Assembly (NCBI GenBank): GCA_002409995.1
Contig: DHOR01000011.1
Location: 1 to 6,892, forward strand
From: Hungatella sp. UBA5385
GTDB taxonomy: Bacteria > Bacillota > Clostridia > Lachnospirales > Lachnospiraceae
Length of the DNA: 6,892 bases
Reading direction: 5' to 3'
Positions 1-5,550 of the stretch are shown in pieces. Position 1 is the first letter of the stretch, and every line of letters starts with the position of its first letter. The notes beneath the pieces were generated by a model. The model saw only the letters and a list, made by a program, of their open reading frames with translations. It had not been told where the DNA came from and made no database searches. Made by a program: the position numbers and the translations under genes.

Positions 1-110
1 CTAATAGCACTGCCTATTTTGCCATCTGCGGCGTTGTCATCAGTCAACGTAGCCACCGCTACGTCTCCATCTTCCGCCTTGCAGGCTGACAAAATATTCA
101 GCACTATTAG
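1..110. repeat. Structured palindromic intergenic element, possibly a dispersed repeat
   Basis: The stretch folds back on itself at several nested levels. CTAATAG (1-7) mirrors CTATTAG (104-110), CTG (10-12) mirrors CAG (99-101), and TATTTTG (15-21) mirrors CAAAATA (90-96). GGCG (30-33) mirrors CGCC (75-78), and ACGTAGC (47-53) forms a 7-bp hairpin with GCTACGT (58-64) around a 4-base loop. This is seen directly. Nested arms with mirrored ends suit a small non-coding repeat of the REP/MITE kind or a structured RNA. I have a loose memory of similar elements in Lachnospiraceae genomes but cannot confirm it. It follows the exporter operon's last gene and may act at its 3' end, although no clean T-run is present. 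The window begins exactly at the left arm, so it could extend further left. Confidence 0.5.
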
Positions 111-140
111 TCTAAAGATGAACTGGACAAGACACTAAAT

Positions 141-1148
141 CTACTTTTTCCAGCTTAAATACAGATCAGCTATCACATCTTCAATAGGTGCCTTCTGTAT
201 TTCCACATCTTTAATTTCAGGGAATCCGGCAAGAAGTCCCAGAACCTGATGGATTTCAAGTCGGCCTTTGTCAAATTCATATTCATGGACTCCATTTTCT
301 GAATGAAGCAGCTTCATTCCTTCCAGTACAGGAGGATTACTGTGAGCCTCCGTTGTAACCGAAATTCTGTATAATCCTCCAAGCACACTCCTAAGAGAAT
401 CAAAATCCCCATCAAAGGCTATTTTCCCTTTGTTCAACAGCACCATTCTCTGTGCCATCTGCTCCAGATCATCCATATCATGACTTGTAACAACAATAGT
501 GGTTCCCCTCTCTTTATTGATCTCCTTTAAAAAGCGAATCATCTGCTGTTTAGCCAGAACATCAAGTCCAAGTGTAGGCTCATCCAGAAATATAATGGAA
601 GGACTGTGAAGGAGAAGCATGGCAATATCAGCCCGCATCCGCTGCCCCAGACTCAGTTCTCTGGCAAATGATTTCAGAATATCATCTAAATCCAGCAATT
701 CTCTTACCATCGCAAGGTTTTCATTGTATACAGCATCCGGTATATTCCACACCTGTTTCTTCCATTCAAAACTGGTAATAACCGGGTGATCCCACCACAG
801 TTCAGTTCTCTGTCCAAACAGCACTCCAGCTTGCTTCATAAGGGCAATCCGGTCTCTGACAGGATCCAGCCCAAGAACAGATACTTTTCCCTGAGTTGGC
901 TGCAGAATGCCGGAAAGAATTTTAATGGTCGTACTTTTTCCTGCTCCATTTGCGCCTGCATAAGCCACAAACTCCCCAGGCATAACAGTTAATGATAAAT
1001 GATCCAGAGCAGTTATTGCCTTTTTCTCAGGCTTAATCAGATTCTTGACAATATCACGGACTTTTCCGCTCCTTTGCCACTGAAAATATTGTTTTGTGAT
1101 ATTATCTATGGCCAAAGCCGGAATATCTTGGTGAACCGCAGCGTGCAT
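141..1148 (-). CDS. ABC-2 type exporter, ATP-binding subunit (COG4586-like)
   Basis: This 335-aa protein is the cytoplasmic ATPase that should power export by the two permeases encoded just upstream. Visible motifs are Walker A GANGAGKST (65-73, with Ala where Pro is usual), Q-loop Gln113, signature LSLGQ (164-168), Walker B IIFLDEP (184-190) with catalytic Glu189, D-loop GLD (193-195) and H-loop His222. The insert around residues 20-43 and the Q-loop context GQRTELWWD match my memory of the COG4586 ATPases that pair with DUF990-type permeases; some relatives export toxic organic cations. Residues 250-335 form a regulatory tail. The ATG is chosen because AAAGGA lies about 10 nt upstream and no other Met precedes Walker A apart from Met56. 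Its first 47 bp overlap the end of the permease gene, which implies translational coupling. The substrate is unknown. Confidence 0.9.
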   Translation of the reverse strand: MHAAVHQDIPALAIDNITKQYFQWQRSGKVRDIVKNLIKPEKKAITALDHLSLTVMPGEFVAYAGANGAGKSTTIKILSGILQPTQGKVSVLGLDPVRDRIALMKQAGVLFGQRTELWWDHPVITSFEWKKQVWNIPDAVYNENLAMVRELLDLDDILKSFARELSLGQRMRADIAMLLLHSPSIIFLDEPTLGLDVLAKQQMIRFLKEINKERGTTIVVTSHDMDDLEQMAQRMVLLNKGKIAFDGDFDSLRSVLGGLYRISVTTEAHSNPPVLEGMKLLHSENGVHEYEFDKGRLEIHQVLGLLAGFPEIKDVEIQKAPIEDVIADLYLSWKK

Positions 1149-1959
1149 AATATTTCATTCCTTTCTTAAACAGTAACAATGCTGTCATAACTAAAATAAG
1201 TGTCATAGCAGGCAGATAGAGAAATTCCAATGCCTGATCCCATGTAACTCCCTCAGTGCCAACCATAAGAAGCAGCTTGGAGGGATACCAGGCAGTGAGA
1301 CCAATAGGCAGAACTGTTAATAAAATGGTTCCTGCACTTTTTCCCATGCCTCCCAATGGATATGTTTTTAAACTACTAAATAAATCTTTTCCAACTCCTG
1401 CAATCTCCTCTGCAGCTGCTGGGGCATAAAATGCCATACAGGACAGAATATAGATAACAGCAACTATAATCAGGGTGGAACTGATGCTGTACAGAACAAG
1501 CAGGAAAATCCAACCAGGTGTAACTGCAAGAAACATATTCCCTATGGAATACAAGGAAAGACCAATTCCCCCGATGAGAATGGTTGAACCCGAAAATGGA
1601 GAAAACCCTTGAGCCAGCAGCTGTATCCACAAAGGAACAGGCTGAATCACGGTATGATCCAACTGTCCTCTGCCAATAATACGGCTTACCATTCCTGTGT
1701 TGCAGCCAATAAAAAACATCATGTAAATACCTTCTACAATGGTGGCATATGACATCATAAAGAGAATCTCTTCCTGAGTCATACCGCCCAGCCCGCCGAA
1801 CCGGACAGACAGAAGATAAACTCCTGCAATGGTGCAGAATGCGCAGACAGCATCGGAAAATATCTGCATCAGACAGTATTTTGTATCCCTCAGCAGCCAT
1901 AAAAAATCCATTTTTGCGTATTGCTTATAAAGCCGATACAACGTTTTAAGATTATCCAC
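1102..1959 (-). CDS. ABC-2 type exporter permease, COG3694-like (DUF990 family)
   Basis: This 285-aa integral membrane protein has about six hydrophobic segments, near residues 31-52, 65-85, 122-138, 148-178, 209-226 and 246-264. The cytoplasmic motif RGQLDHTVIQPVP (97-109) corresponds to the 'G-x-LD-x-x-L-x-x-P' motif that I associate with DUF990/ABC2_membrane_6 permeases; the YPLGGMG stretch (200-206) also fits. It should form a heterodimeric export channel with the other permease, driven by the downstream ATPase. The start is a GTG at 1957-1959 inside the last codons of the upstream gene (8-bp overlap), with AGAAAGGA about 12 nt upstream. The first ATG, 16 codons on, has no ribosome site. 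Its last 47 bp overlap the ATPase gene in another frame. Family assignment rests on motifs and context. Confidence 0.85.
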   Translation of the reverse strand: MDNLKTLYRLYKQYAKMDFLWLLRDTKYCLMQIFSDAVCAFCTIAGVYLLSVRFGGLGGMTQEEILFMMSYATIVEGIYMMFFIGCNTGMVSRIIGRGQLDHTVIQPVPLWIQLLAQGFSPFSGSTILIGGIGLSLYSIGNMFLAVTPGWIFLLVLYSISSTLIIVAVIYILSCMAFYAPAAAEEIAGVGKDLFSSLKTYPLGGMGKSAGTILLTVLPIGLTAWYPSKLLLMVGTEGVTWDQALEFLYLPAMTLILVMTALLLFKKGMKYYARCGSPRYSGFGHR

Positions 1960-2782
1960 CGAATGAAACCATCCTTTCTTTGCTTTTACTAAAAATAATA
2001 ATTGCCAGTGCCCATAAGGTTATATTCCAAAAGATCTGCAGCCCTATAATAAGTAAGGGCTGCTCAGTCCCACCTGTATAAAGAGTGAGCGGCGCATGAG
2101 CGATGGAGCCAAAGGGCAGAAGGGAGAATATGCTGCCTAAATCCCAGGGGAACAGAGCAAAGGGAATCATCTCTCCTGATAGCAGCGCATAGATTGCATT
2201 ACGTATATTAAGCGCTATAAAACAGCCATTTTTCAAATTCATGGCAAAAGCGGCAAACAACAGATCAATAGCAAATCCCAGAGATGCAGTGAGTATTAGA
2301 CTGAATAAAGTATAGATCCCCATCACTGCAGAAGCGGGCCCTGTATGAATGCCAAACAAAGGAGCAATCAGCCATACAGGAAGCCCAAAGAGGAAAAAAC
2401 TTGGAATCCACTTGCGACCTATGGTTTCTGTAATAAAACTGATTTCAACCGGTACAGGCCGTAAAAAGCGTCCGATAATAGAACCTTCCCACAAGGCGGA
2501 GGTAGCAGATGATACAATATTCAGTTGTGGGTGGAGAACGGTTGCCATCAGCGTATAAGTCATCAGCTGATTCAACTCCATGCCTCCCGGAGCACCGCTG
2601 TCTCCGCTAAGTGATTTCCAGATCAGAAGCAGAATAATGAGCTGAACTGCCTGAACCAGATATTCCCCAGCAATAGAAGGAAATCCTCCGTCAAATATTT
2701 GTTTTGCACACATTGATATAGTGGAACTCATGGCACTCGGATGGAGACCAAGCCCGGTTAAGAGTTTATTTTTCGTTTTCAT
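1952..2782 (-). CDS. ABC-2 type exporter permease, COG4587-like
   Basis: This 276-aa membrane protein is the first gene of the exporter operon. Hydrophobic segments lie near residues 41-58, 72-90, 126-146, 152-180, 186-203 and 243-264. GRFLRPVP (104-111) is the same kind of cytoplasmic coupling motif as in its partner. The stretch LLSGEMIPFALFPWDL (200-215), followed by LLPFGSIAHAP (221-231), matches the usual 'SG-x-x-x-P-x-x-x-FP ... LPF-x-x-x-x-x-P' signature of these permeases. The ATG at 2782 has AAGAAAGG about 15 nt upstream, slightly long. The next gene starts within its stop region, so translation is probably coupled. A structured leader ending in an intrinsic terminator lies 80 nt upstream on the same strand, so expression may depend on readthrough. 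Substrate unknown. Confidence 0.87.
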   Translation of the reverse strand: MKTKNKLLTGLGLHPSAMSSTISMCAKQIFDGGFPSIAGEYLVQAVQLIILLLIWKSLSGDSGAPGGMELNQLMTYTLMATVLHPQLNIVSSATSALWEGSIIGRFLRPVPVEISFITETIGRKWIPSFFLFGLPVWLIAPLFGIHTGPASAVMGIYTLFSLILTASLGFAIDLLFAAFAMNLKNGCFIALNIRNAIYALLSGEMIPFALFPWDLGSIFSLLPFGSIAHAPLTLYTGGTEQPLLIIGLQIFWNITLWALAIIIFSKSKERMVSFGG

Positions 2783-2820
2783 AATTTGATTTTACTGCCT
2801 TTCTTTTATGATATAGATTG

Positions 2821-2837
2821 GAAACATATTCCGTTTC
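2821..2837. promoter_or_regulatory. Inverted repeat GAAAC-N7-GTTTC upstream of the exporter operon
   Basis: A short dyad with 5-bp arms, GAAAC (2821-2825) and GTTTC (2833-2837), lies between the leader terminator and the first exporter gene. It could be an operator or merely chance in an AT-rich spacer. I see no convincing -35/-10 pair for a separate exporter promoter here; TATATC on the minus strand has no good -35 at the right distance. Confidence 0.2.
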
Positions 2838-2861
2838 GTGCATACCATAATCGAAAAAGGC

Positions 2862-2892
2862 ATAAAAATACCCGGAAGCAGAAGCCTCCGGG
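2862..2892 (-). terminator. Strong intrinsic terminator in the exporter operon leader
   Basis: On the minus strand CCCGGAGGC (2892-2884) pairs with GCTTCCGGG (2879-2871) as a 9-bp, GC-rich stem with one G-U pair and a 4-base loop TTCT, followed by TATTTTTAT. There is no T-run on the plus side, so it acts in one direction only. It would end transcripts from the promoter at 3114-3142, and any readthrough from nagB, 80 nt before the exporter's first start codon. A near copy of its 3' arm lies 120 bp upstream in the leader (2988-2999), which offers a competing partner for the 5' arm. Confidence 0.85.
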
Positions 2893-2924
2893 CAGAAAAA
2901 TCATCATGAACCAGCGAAATAATA

Positions 2925-3077
2925 CTACCGGTTATAAGATAAATTCTGAGGTGAGACGCTGCCTTTATCGTAAAAATGGGCGCACTTATACACGGAAGCG
3001 TCATTTGTGTATGTAACAACGGTTAAATGGTTAATATTCGCCCATAATGAAGTACCCGTTATAGAGATATGATGCAT
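2925..3077 (-). CDS. Possible 50-aa small protein or leader peptide
   Basis: The frame starts at ATG 3077-3075 (MHHISITGTS...) and ends at TAG 2927-2925, 33 nt before the terminator hairpin. For coding: a textbook AAGGAGGTGA lies 8 nt before the ATG, a dedicated promoter precedes it and a terminator follows. Against coding: the peptide has no Glu, only two Lys and one Arg, no membrane segment or signal peptide and no motif I know, and its DNA also forms nested perfect stems, including one that hides its own Shine-Dalgarno. Fifty open codons can easily occur by chance. It may be a leader peptide whose translation controls the terminator, a free small protein, or a fortuitous frame in a structured RNA. 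I cannot assign a function. Confidence 0.4.
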   Translation of the reverse strand: MHHISITGTSLWANINHLTVVTYTNDASVYKCAHFYDKGSVSPQNLSYNR

Positions 3078-3082
3078 ATGTC

Positions 3083-3096
3083 TCACCTCCTTTTTT
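3083..3096 (-). promoter_or_regulatory. Near-perfect Shine-Dalgarno that can be sequestered by a downstream copy of the anti-SD
   Basis: On the minus strand this reads AAAAAAGGAGGTGA, complementary to the 16S rRNA 3' end, with 8 nt to the ATG at 3077. It is the strongest ribosome site in the window. Its GAGGTGA part is the 5' strand of the 10-bp leader stem closed by 2948-2957, so ribosome access would be blocked in the folded state. A local alternative, GAGA (3084-3081) with TCTC (3067-3064 region) plus TATG with CATA around 3064-3084, competes with that long-range stem. Confidence 0.6.
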
Positions 3097-3113
3097 CGAT
3101 CAAAATTTTTACT

Positions 3114-3142
3114 AGCATATCATTTTTTAAAAACTAAGTCAA
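3114..3142 (-). promoter_or_regulatory. Sigma-A promoter for the leader/small gene unit
   Basis: On the minus strand TTGACT (3142-3137), a 17-bp spacer, then TATGCT (3119-3114): one mismatch to the -35 consensus and two to the -10, with ideal spacing. The predicted start is near 3107. It lies immediately after the nagB stop codon, so the leader and the exporter operon need not depend on nagB transcription. Confidence 0.75.
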
Positions 3143-3157
3143 GTAATCCGGTTGATT

Positions 3158-3898
3158 TTATTTACAGAAATCACCTAATTCAGATAAAGCTGCTTCATCT
3201 GCAACAACAATAACATCAGGATGCATCTGTAAGATAGAAGCAGGAACCTGTGGAGTAATGGGGCCGCAGAGGACTTCCTTTAAAATGCCAGCTTTCTCCT
3301 TGCCGCTTACAAGCAGAAGAATCTTTTTAGCACTCATAATGGTTCCAATGCCCATGGTATAAGCTTGACGTGGAACATCATCTATAGAGTCGAAGAATCT
3401 CTTGTTAGCTTCAATTGTGCTCTCCTGGAGATCTACAATGTGAGTCTCTTTTGGAAACTCATCAGCAGGCTCGTTAAATCCGATATGTCCGTTGTGGCCG
3501 AGACCAAGGAGCTGAAGATCGATTCCGCCTAGATCGTGAATGACCTGCTCATAGCGGGAACATTCCTTTGCATCATCTGATTCTGTACCATCAGGAATAT
3601 TTGTATTTTTTTCATTAATATTTACGTGCTTAAACAAGTTCTGGTGCATAAAGTAGTAGTAGCTCTGGTCATTATCTCTTGTAAGCCCTTTATATTCATC
3701 CAGATTGGCTGTTTTCACATGGGAAAAATCCAGATCACCTTTGTTGTACCAATCAATTAACTGCTTATAAGCACCAACCGGTGTAGAACCTGTGGCAAGA
3801 CCAAGAACGCAGTCCGGCTTCATGATAACCTGTGCTGAGATAATATTAGCAGCCTTGCGGCTTAAATCTTCATAATCTTTTGCTCGGTAAAGCTTCAT
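3158..3898 (-). CDS. nagB: Glucosamine-6-phosphate deaminase
   Basis: This 246-aa cytoplasmic enzyme converts glucosamine 6-phosphate to fructose 6-phosphate and ammonia, the step that brings amino sugars into glycolysis. Visible family motifs are the phosphate-binding LGLATGSTPVGAY (32-44), NLDEYKGL (65-72) with catalytic Asp67, and GLGHNGHIGFNEP (132-144) with catalytic His138 and Glu143. Asn136 stands where the E. coli enzyme has Asp, as is normal in firmicute NagB. The protein is about 20 residues shorter than E. coli NagB at the C-terminus; such short forms generally lack GlcNAc-6-P allostery (family knowledge). The start has GGAGG 8 nt upstream. No nagA, PTS or regulator gene is adjacent in the window, and no terminator follows directly; the next hairpin is at 2862-2892. 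Confidence 0.97.
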   Translation of the reverse strand: MKLYRAKDYEDLSRKAANIISAQVIMKPDCVLGLATGSTPVGAYKQLIDWYNKGDLDFSHVKTANLDEYKGLTRDNDQSYYYFMHQNLFKHVNINEKNTNIPDGTESDDAKECSRYEQVIHDLGGIDLQLLGLGHNGHIGFNEPADEFPKETHIVDLQESTIEANKRFFDSIDDVPRQAYTMGIGTIMSAKKILLLVSGKEKAGILKEVLCGPITPQVPASILQMHPDVIVVADEAALSELGDFCK

Positions 3899-3947
3899 TT
3901 AATGACCCTCCATCTTCTTAAAAAAAATCTTTCTAAGTTCTAGCCAT

Positions 3948-3976
3948 AGAATATCATTTTTATGTCATACTTTCAA
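3948..3976 (-). promoter_or_regulatory. Promoter of nagB
   Basis: On the minus strand TTGAAA (3976-3971), a 17-bp spacer, then TATTCT (3953-3948); predicted start near 3941, giving a leader of about 42 nt. A 7-bp dyad, TTTTATG (3958-3964) and CATAAAA (3987-3993), flanks the -35 and could be an operator, but I recognise no specific regulator or cre site. Confidence 0.7.
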
Positions 3977-4014
3977 TGGCATTTTGCATAAAATAATAAT
4001 AAAGGGGTGATAGT

Positions 4015-5550
4015 ATGTCTAATTATCGAAGACTAATCTCATATATCTATTCGTATGAAGGTGGAGTCAAAGGAAAAAACATTGGATTTGCCAAATTAGA
4101 GACTAGAGGCAGTCAGTGCAAGATTACTGTCAGCGTAAAGAAGGTGTACGTGGGAGGCAATGATATTGGTGTATATCTTCTGTCTACTGACCGGGAAATA
4201 TTCTTAGGCAATATTTTCATCCGGGGTGGATCAGGAGAGTATCGCACTACAGTGCTGGAAAGCAATGTAGAGCAGTCCGGTATCCCAGTAGACCAATGTT
4301 ATGGCTTGACAATTCACGATGTTGATAATACATGGAGGTCTTATACAACAATCTGGGAGGACTCGGTAGCTCATGCAGCTGCGGTGGACCTTGCAGGTGC
4401 AGTTAAGGACAGCAAAGATAAGACAACCGGTACCATATCCGATGAGCAGATCAAACGGGCAGTCAGGGAGATAGCTGAGGAATTTCCCACAGAACAGGCA
4501 CCTGAGAGAGTATCCAATGTTAACGTCCGGCAGGAAAGAAGTTTCCATGAGACTCAGCCTTCCGAACAGGCAGTTTTACATAGCAGTGAGGAGAAATTGT
4601 CTGTAGCAGAAGACATCAACCGCACTGTAGCAGAAGAGGATGTAATCAGGGATGAGGAGACTAAGGAGGAAGATGTTGCAGGACAGGAAAAGGCTGTTAA
4701 AGAAAGCATTCTGGTAGAAAATATTTCTGGAGAAGAGACTCTGGAAGCAGGATCAACTAATGTAGAAAGCAGCAGCGTTACACAACAGGCTGATATTACA
4801 GAGGAAAGTGGATTTGAAGAGAATAATAATAATCAGGAATATTCTACAGAATCCTCCAGCCAAATTGTGGTAGAGACTGAAGCGGACTCGGAGCAGTCAG
4901 AAGGCAGTCAGGAAGAGGAATTCCTGGAAGACCAGCTTTACTCAGAAGCAGATTATCTGACCAGCGATGCTCAGTCAGAAGAACCCGTTGCTTCCGAAGC
5001 ACAGTCAGATGCTGGAGAACAGCAAGAGGATCAGCAGCAAACAGAATATTACCAGGATCAGCAGCAAACAGGTTATAATCAGAACCGGCAGCAAACAGAA
5101 TATTACCAGAATCAGCAGCAGACACAATATTACCAGAACCAGCAGCAGGCAGATTACCTCCAGAATCAGGAGGAGGAATTTCACAATGCTGTATGGGATA
5201 AGTTGAGGCGGGAACACCCTAAGATTCTTGCTTTCGATTACAGCAAAGGCTGTGAGATATTAACCATTAAACCTCAGGATATCGGGCTTCTTCCCAGAGA
5301 AGAATGGGTTTATGGCAATAACAGTTTTCTACTTCATGGATACTATAACTTCCGCTATTTAATTTTAGCCAAATTAAATAATCCTCAGGGAACACCACGT
5401 TATCTCCTGGGTGTACCTGGGCATTACTACAGCAATGAACGGTATATGGCGTCCATGTTTGGATTCCCCAACTTTGTCCTTTCCAAGGAACAGCCTATGG
5501 AAGACGGACGTTTTGGTTACTGGTATACAGATGTAAAAGTAGGTGTTTAA
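4015..5550 (+). CDS. Uncharacterised 511-aa protein: N-terminal domain, acidic linker, Gln/Tyr repeats, DUF6128-like C-terminal domain
   Basis: Three parts can be seen. Residues 1-115 form a compact, mixed-composition domain (begins MSNYRRLISYIYSYEGGVKG; later HDVDNTWRSY). Residues 130-339 are a low-complexity Glu/Ser/Gln-rich acidic linker, probably disordered. Residues 340-384 are five 9-residue QQQTEYYQN-type repeats. Residues 388-511 are a second folded domain rich in aromatics (NNSFLLHGYYNFRYLIL, YLLGVPGHYYSNERYMASMFGF, GRFGYWYT). I associate the C-terminal domain with DUF6128 of Lachnospiraceae, from memory. No signal peptide, membrane segment or catalytic motif is evident, so it is probably cytoplasmic. 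The start has AAGGGG 7 nt upstream. It is divergent from nagB across 116 bp, where no strong plus-strand promoter stands out, and its stop overlaps that of the convergent next gene. Function unknown. Confidence 0.85.
   Translation: MSNYRRLISYIYSYEGGVKGKNIGFAKLETRGSQCKITVSVKKVYVGGNDIGVYLLSTDREIFLGNIFIRGGSGEYRTTVLESNVEQSGIPVDQCYGLTIHDVDNTWRSYTTIWEDSVAHAAAVDLAGAVKDSKDKTTGTISDEQIKRAVREIAEEFPTEQAPERVSNVNVRQERSFHETQPSEQAVLHSSEEKLSVAEDINRTVAEEDVIRDEETKEEDVAGQEKAVKESILVENISGEETLEAGSTNVESSSVTQQADITEESGFEENNNNQEYSTESSSQIVVETEADSEQSEGSQEEEFLEDQLYSEADYLTSDAQSEEPVASEAQSDAGEQQEDQQQTEYYQDQQQTGYNQNRQQTEYYQNQQQTQYYQNQQQADYLQNQEEEFHNAVWDKLRREHPKILAFDYSKGCEILTIKPQDIGLLPREEWVYGNNSFLLHGYYNFRYLILAKLNNPQGTPRYLLGVPGHYYSNERYMASMFGFPNFVLSKEQPMEDGRFGYWYTDVKVGV
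5032..5166 (+). repeat. Five in-frame 27-bp tandem repeats (9 residues each)
   Basis: Units begin at 5032, 5059, 5086, 5113 and 5140. Each encodes a variant of Q-Q-Q-T-x-Y-Y-Q-N; a degenerate sixth begins at 5167 (QEEEF). The first and third units are nearly identical at DNA level (CAGCAGCAAACAGAATATTA and CGGCAGCAAACAGAATATTA). Because the unit is a multiple of three, copy-number change would keep the frame and alter only the length of the Gln/Tyr segment. Confidence 0.9.

Larger units (their letters stand above)
2863..3107 (-). promoter_or_regulatory. Candidate attenuator or riboswitch-like leader RNA of the exporter operon
   Basis: A transcript starting near 3107 would run about 245 nt to the terminator. 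Seen directly on the minus strand: GAGGTGAGAC (3089-3080) is perfectly complementary to GTCTCACCTC (2957-2948); nested inside, ATGGGCG (3045-3039) pairs with CGCCCAT (2982-2976); nested again, ATACAC (3012-3007) pairs with GTGTAT (2993-2988). AACGG (3060-3056) could also form a pseudoknot with CCGTT (3022-3018). The apical loop carries GCTTCCG (2999-2993), which can pair with the terminator 5' arm. Promoter, structured domain, terminator and operon in this order is the classic plan of a transcription-attenuation leader. I do not recognise a known riboswitch consensus (no T-box, cobalamin, lysine, THF or ykkC core that I can see). The same segment also contains a 50-codon reading frame with a perfect Shine-Dalgarno, so leader-peptide control or a stand-alone sRNA are alternatives. 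Confidence 0.55.

Noticed and set aside
1..104. Minus-strand open frame through the palindromic element (possible GTG start at 104, reading ...ILSACKAEDGDVAVATL...)
   Set aside because: It is short, lacks a ribosome site, and its sequence is dominated by the nested inverted arms; an extended left flank could change this.
1376..1900. Minus-strand 174-codon open frame inside the second permease gene
   Set aside because: It is an alternative frame of a gene with clear transmembrane segments and family motifs; the alternative product has no recognisable motif.
2786..3016. Plus-strand 76-codon open frame, and a minus-strand 75-codon frame over the same stretch (2792-3019)
   Set aside because: Neither has a ribosome site, both run through the terminator hairpin, and the minus-strand promoter, Shine-Dalgarno and stems explain the region better.
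3083..3090. AGGAGGTGAGAC region as the start of a known riboswitch class
   Set aside because: I compared it by eye with T-box, cobalamin, lysine, THF, ykkC and GEMM cores and saw none of their signature blocks; an Infernal search is needed to be certain.
3899..4014. Plus-strand promoter for the 511-aa protein (for example GTCATA-N17-CATAAA)
   Set aside because: Both hexamers are poor matches and several equally weak alternatives exist in this AT-rich spacer.
5005..5217. Hydrophobic antisense frame (Leu/Ile/Val-rich) opposite the Gln/Tyr repeats
   Set aside because: Leu/Val/Ile codons are the automatic complement of CAG/AAC/TAT repeats; no ribosome site or promoter supports it.
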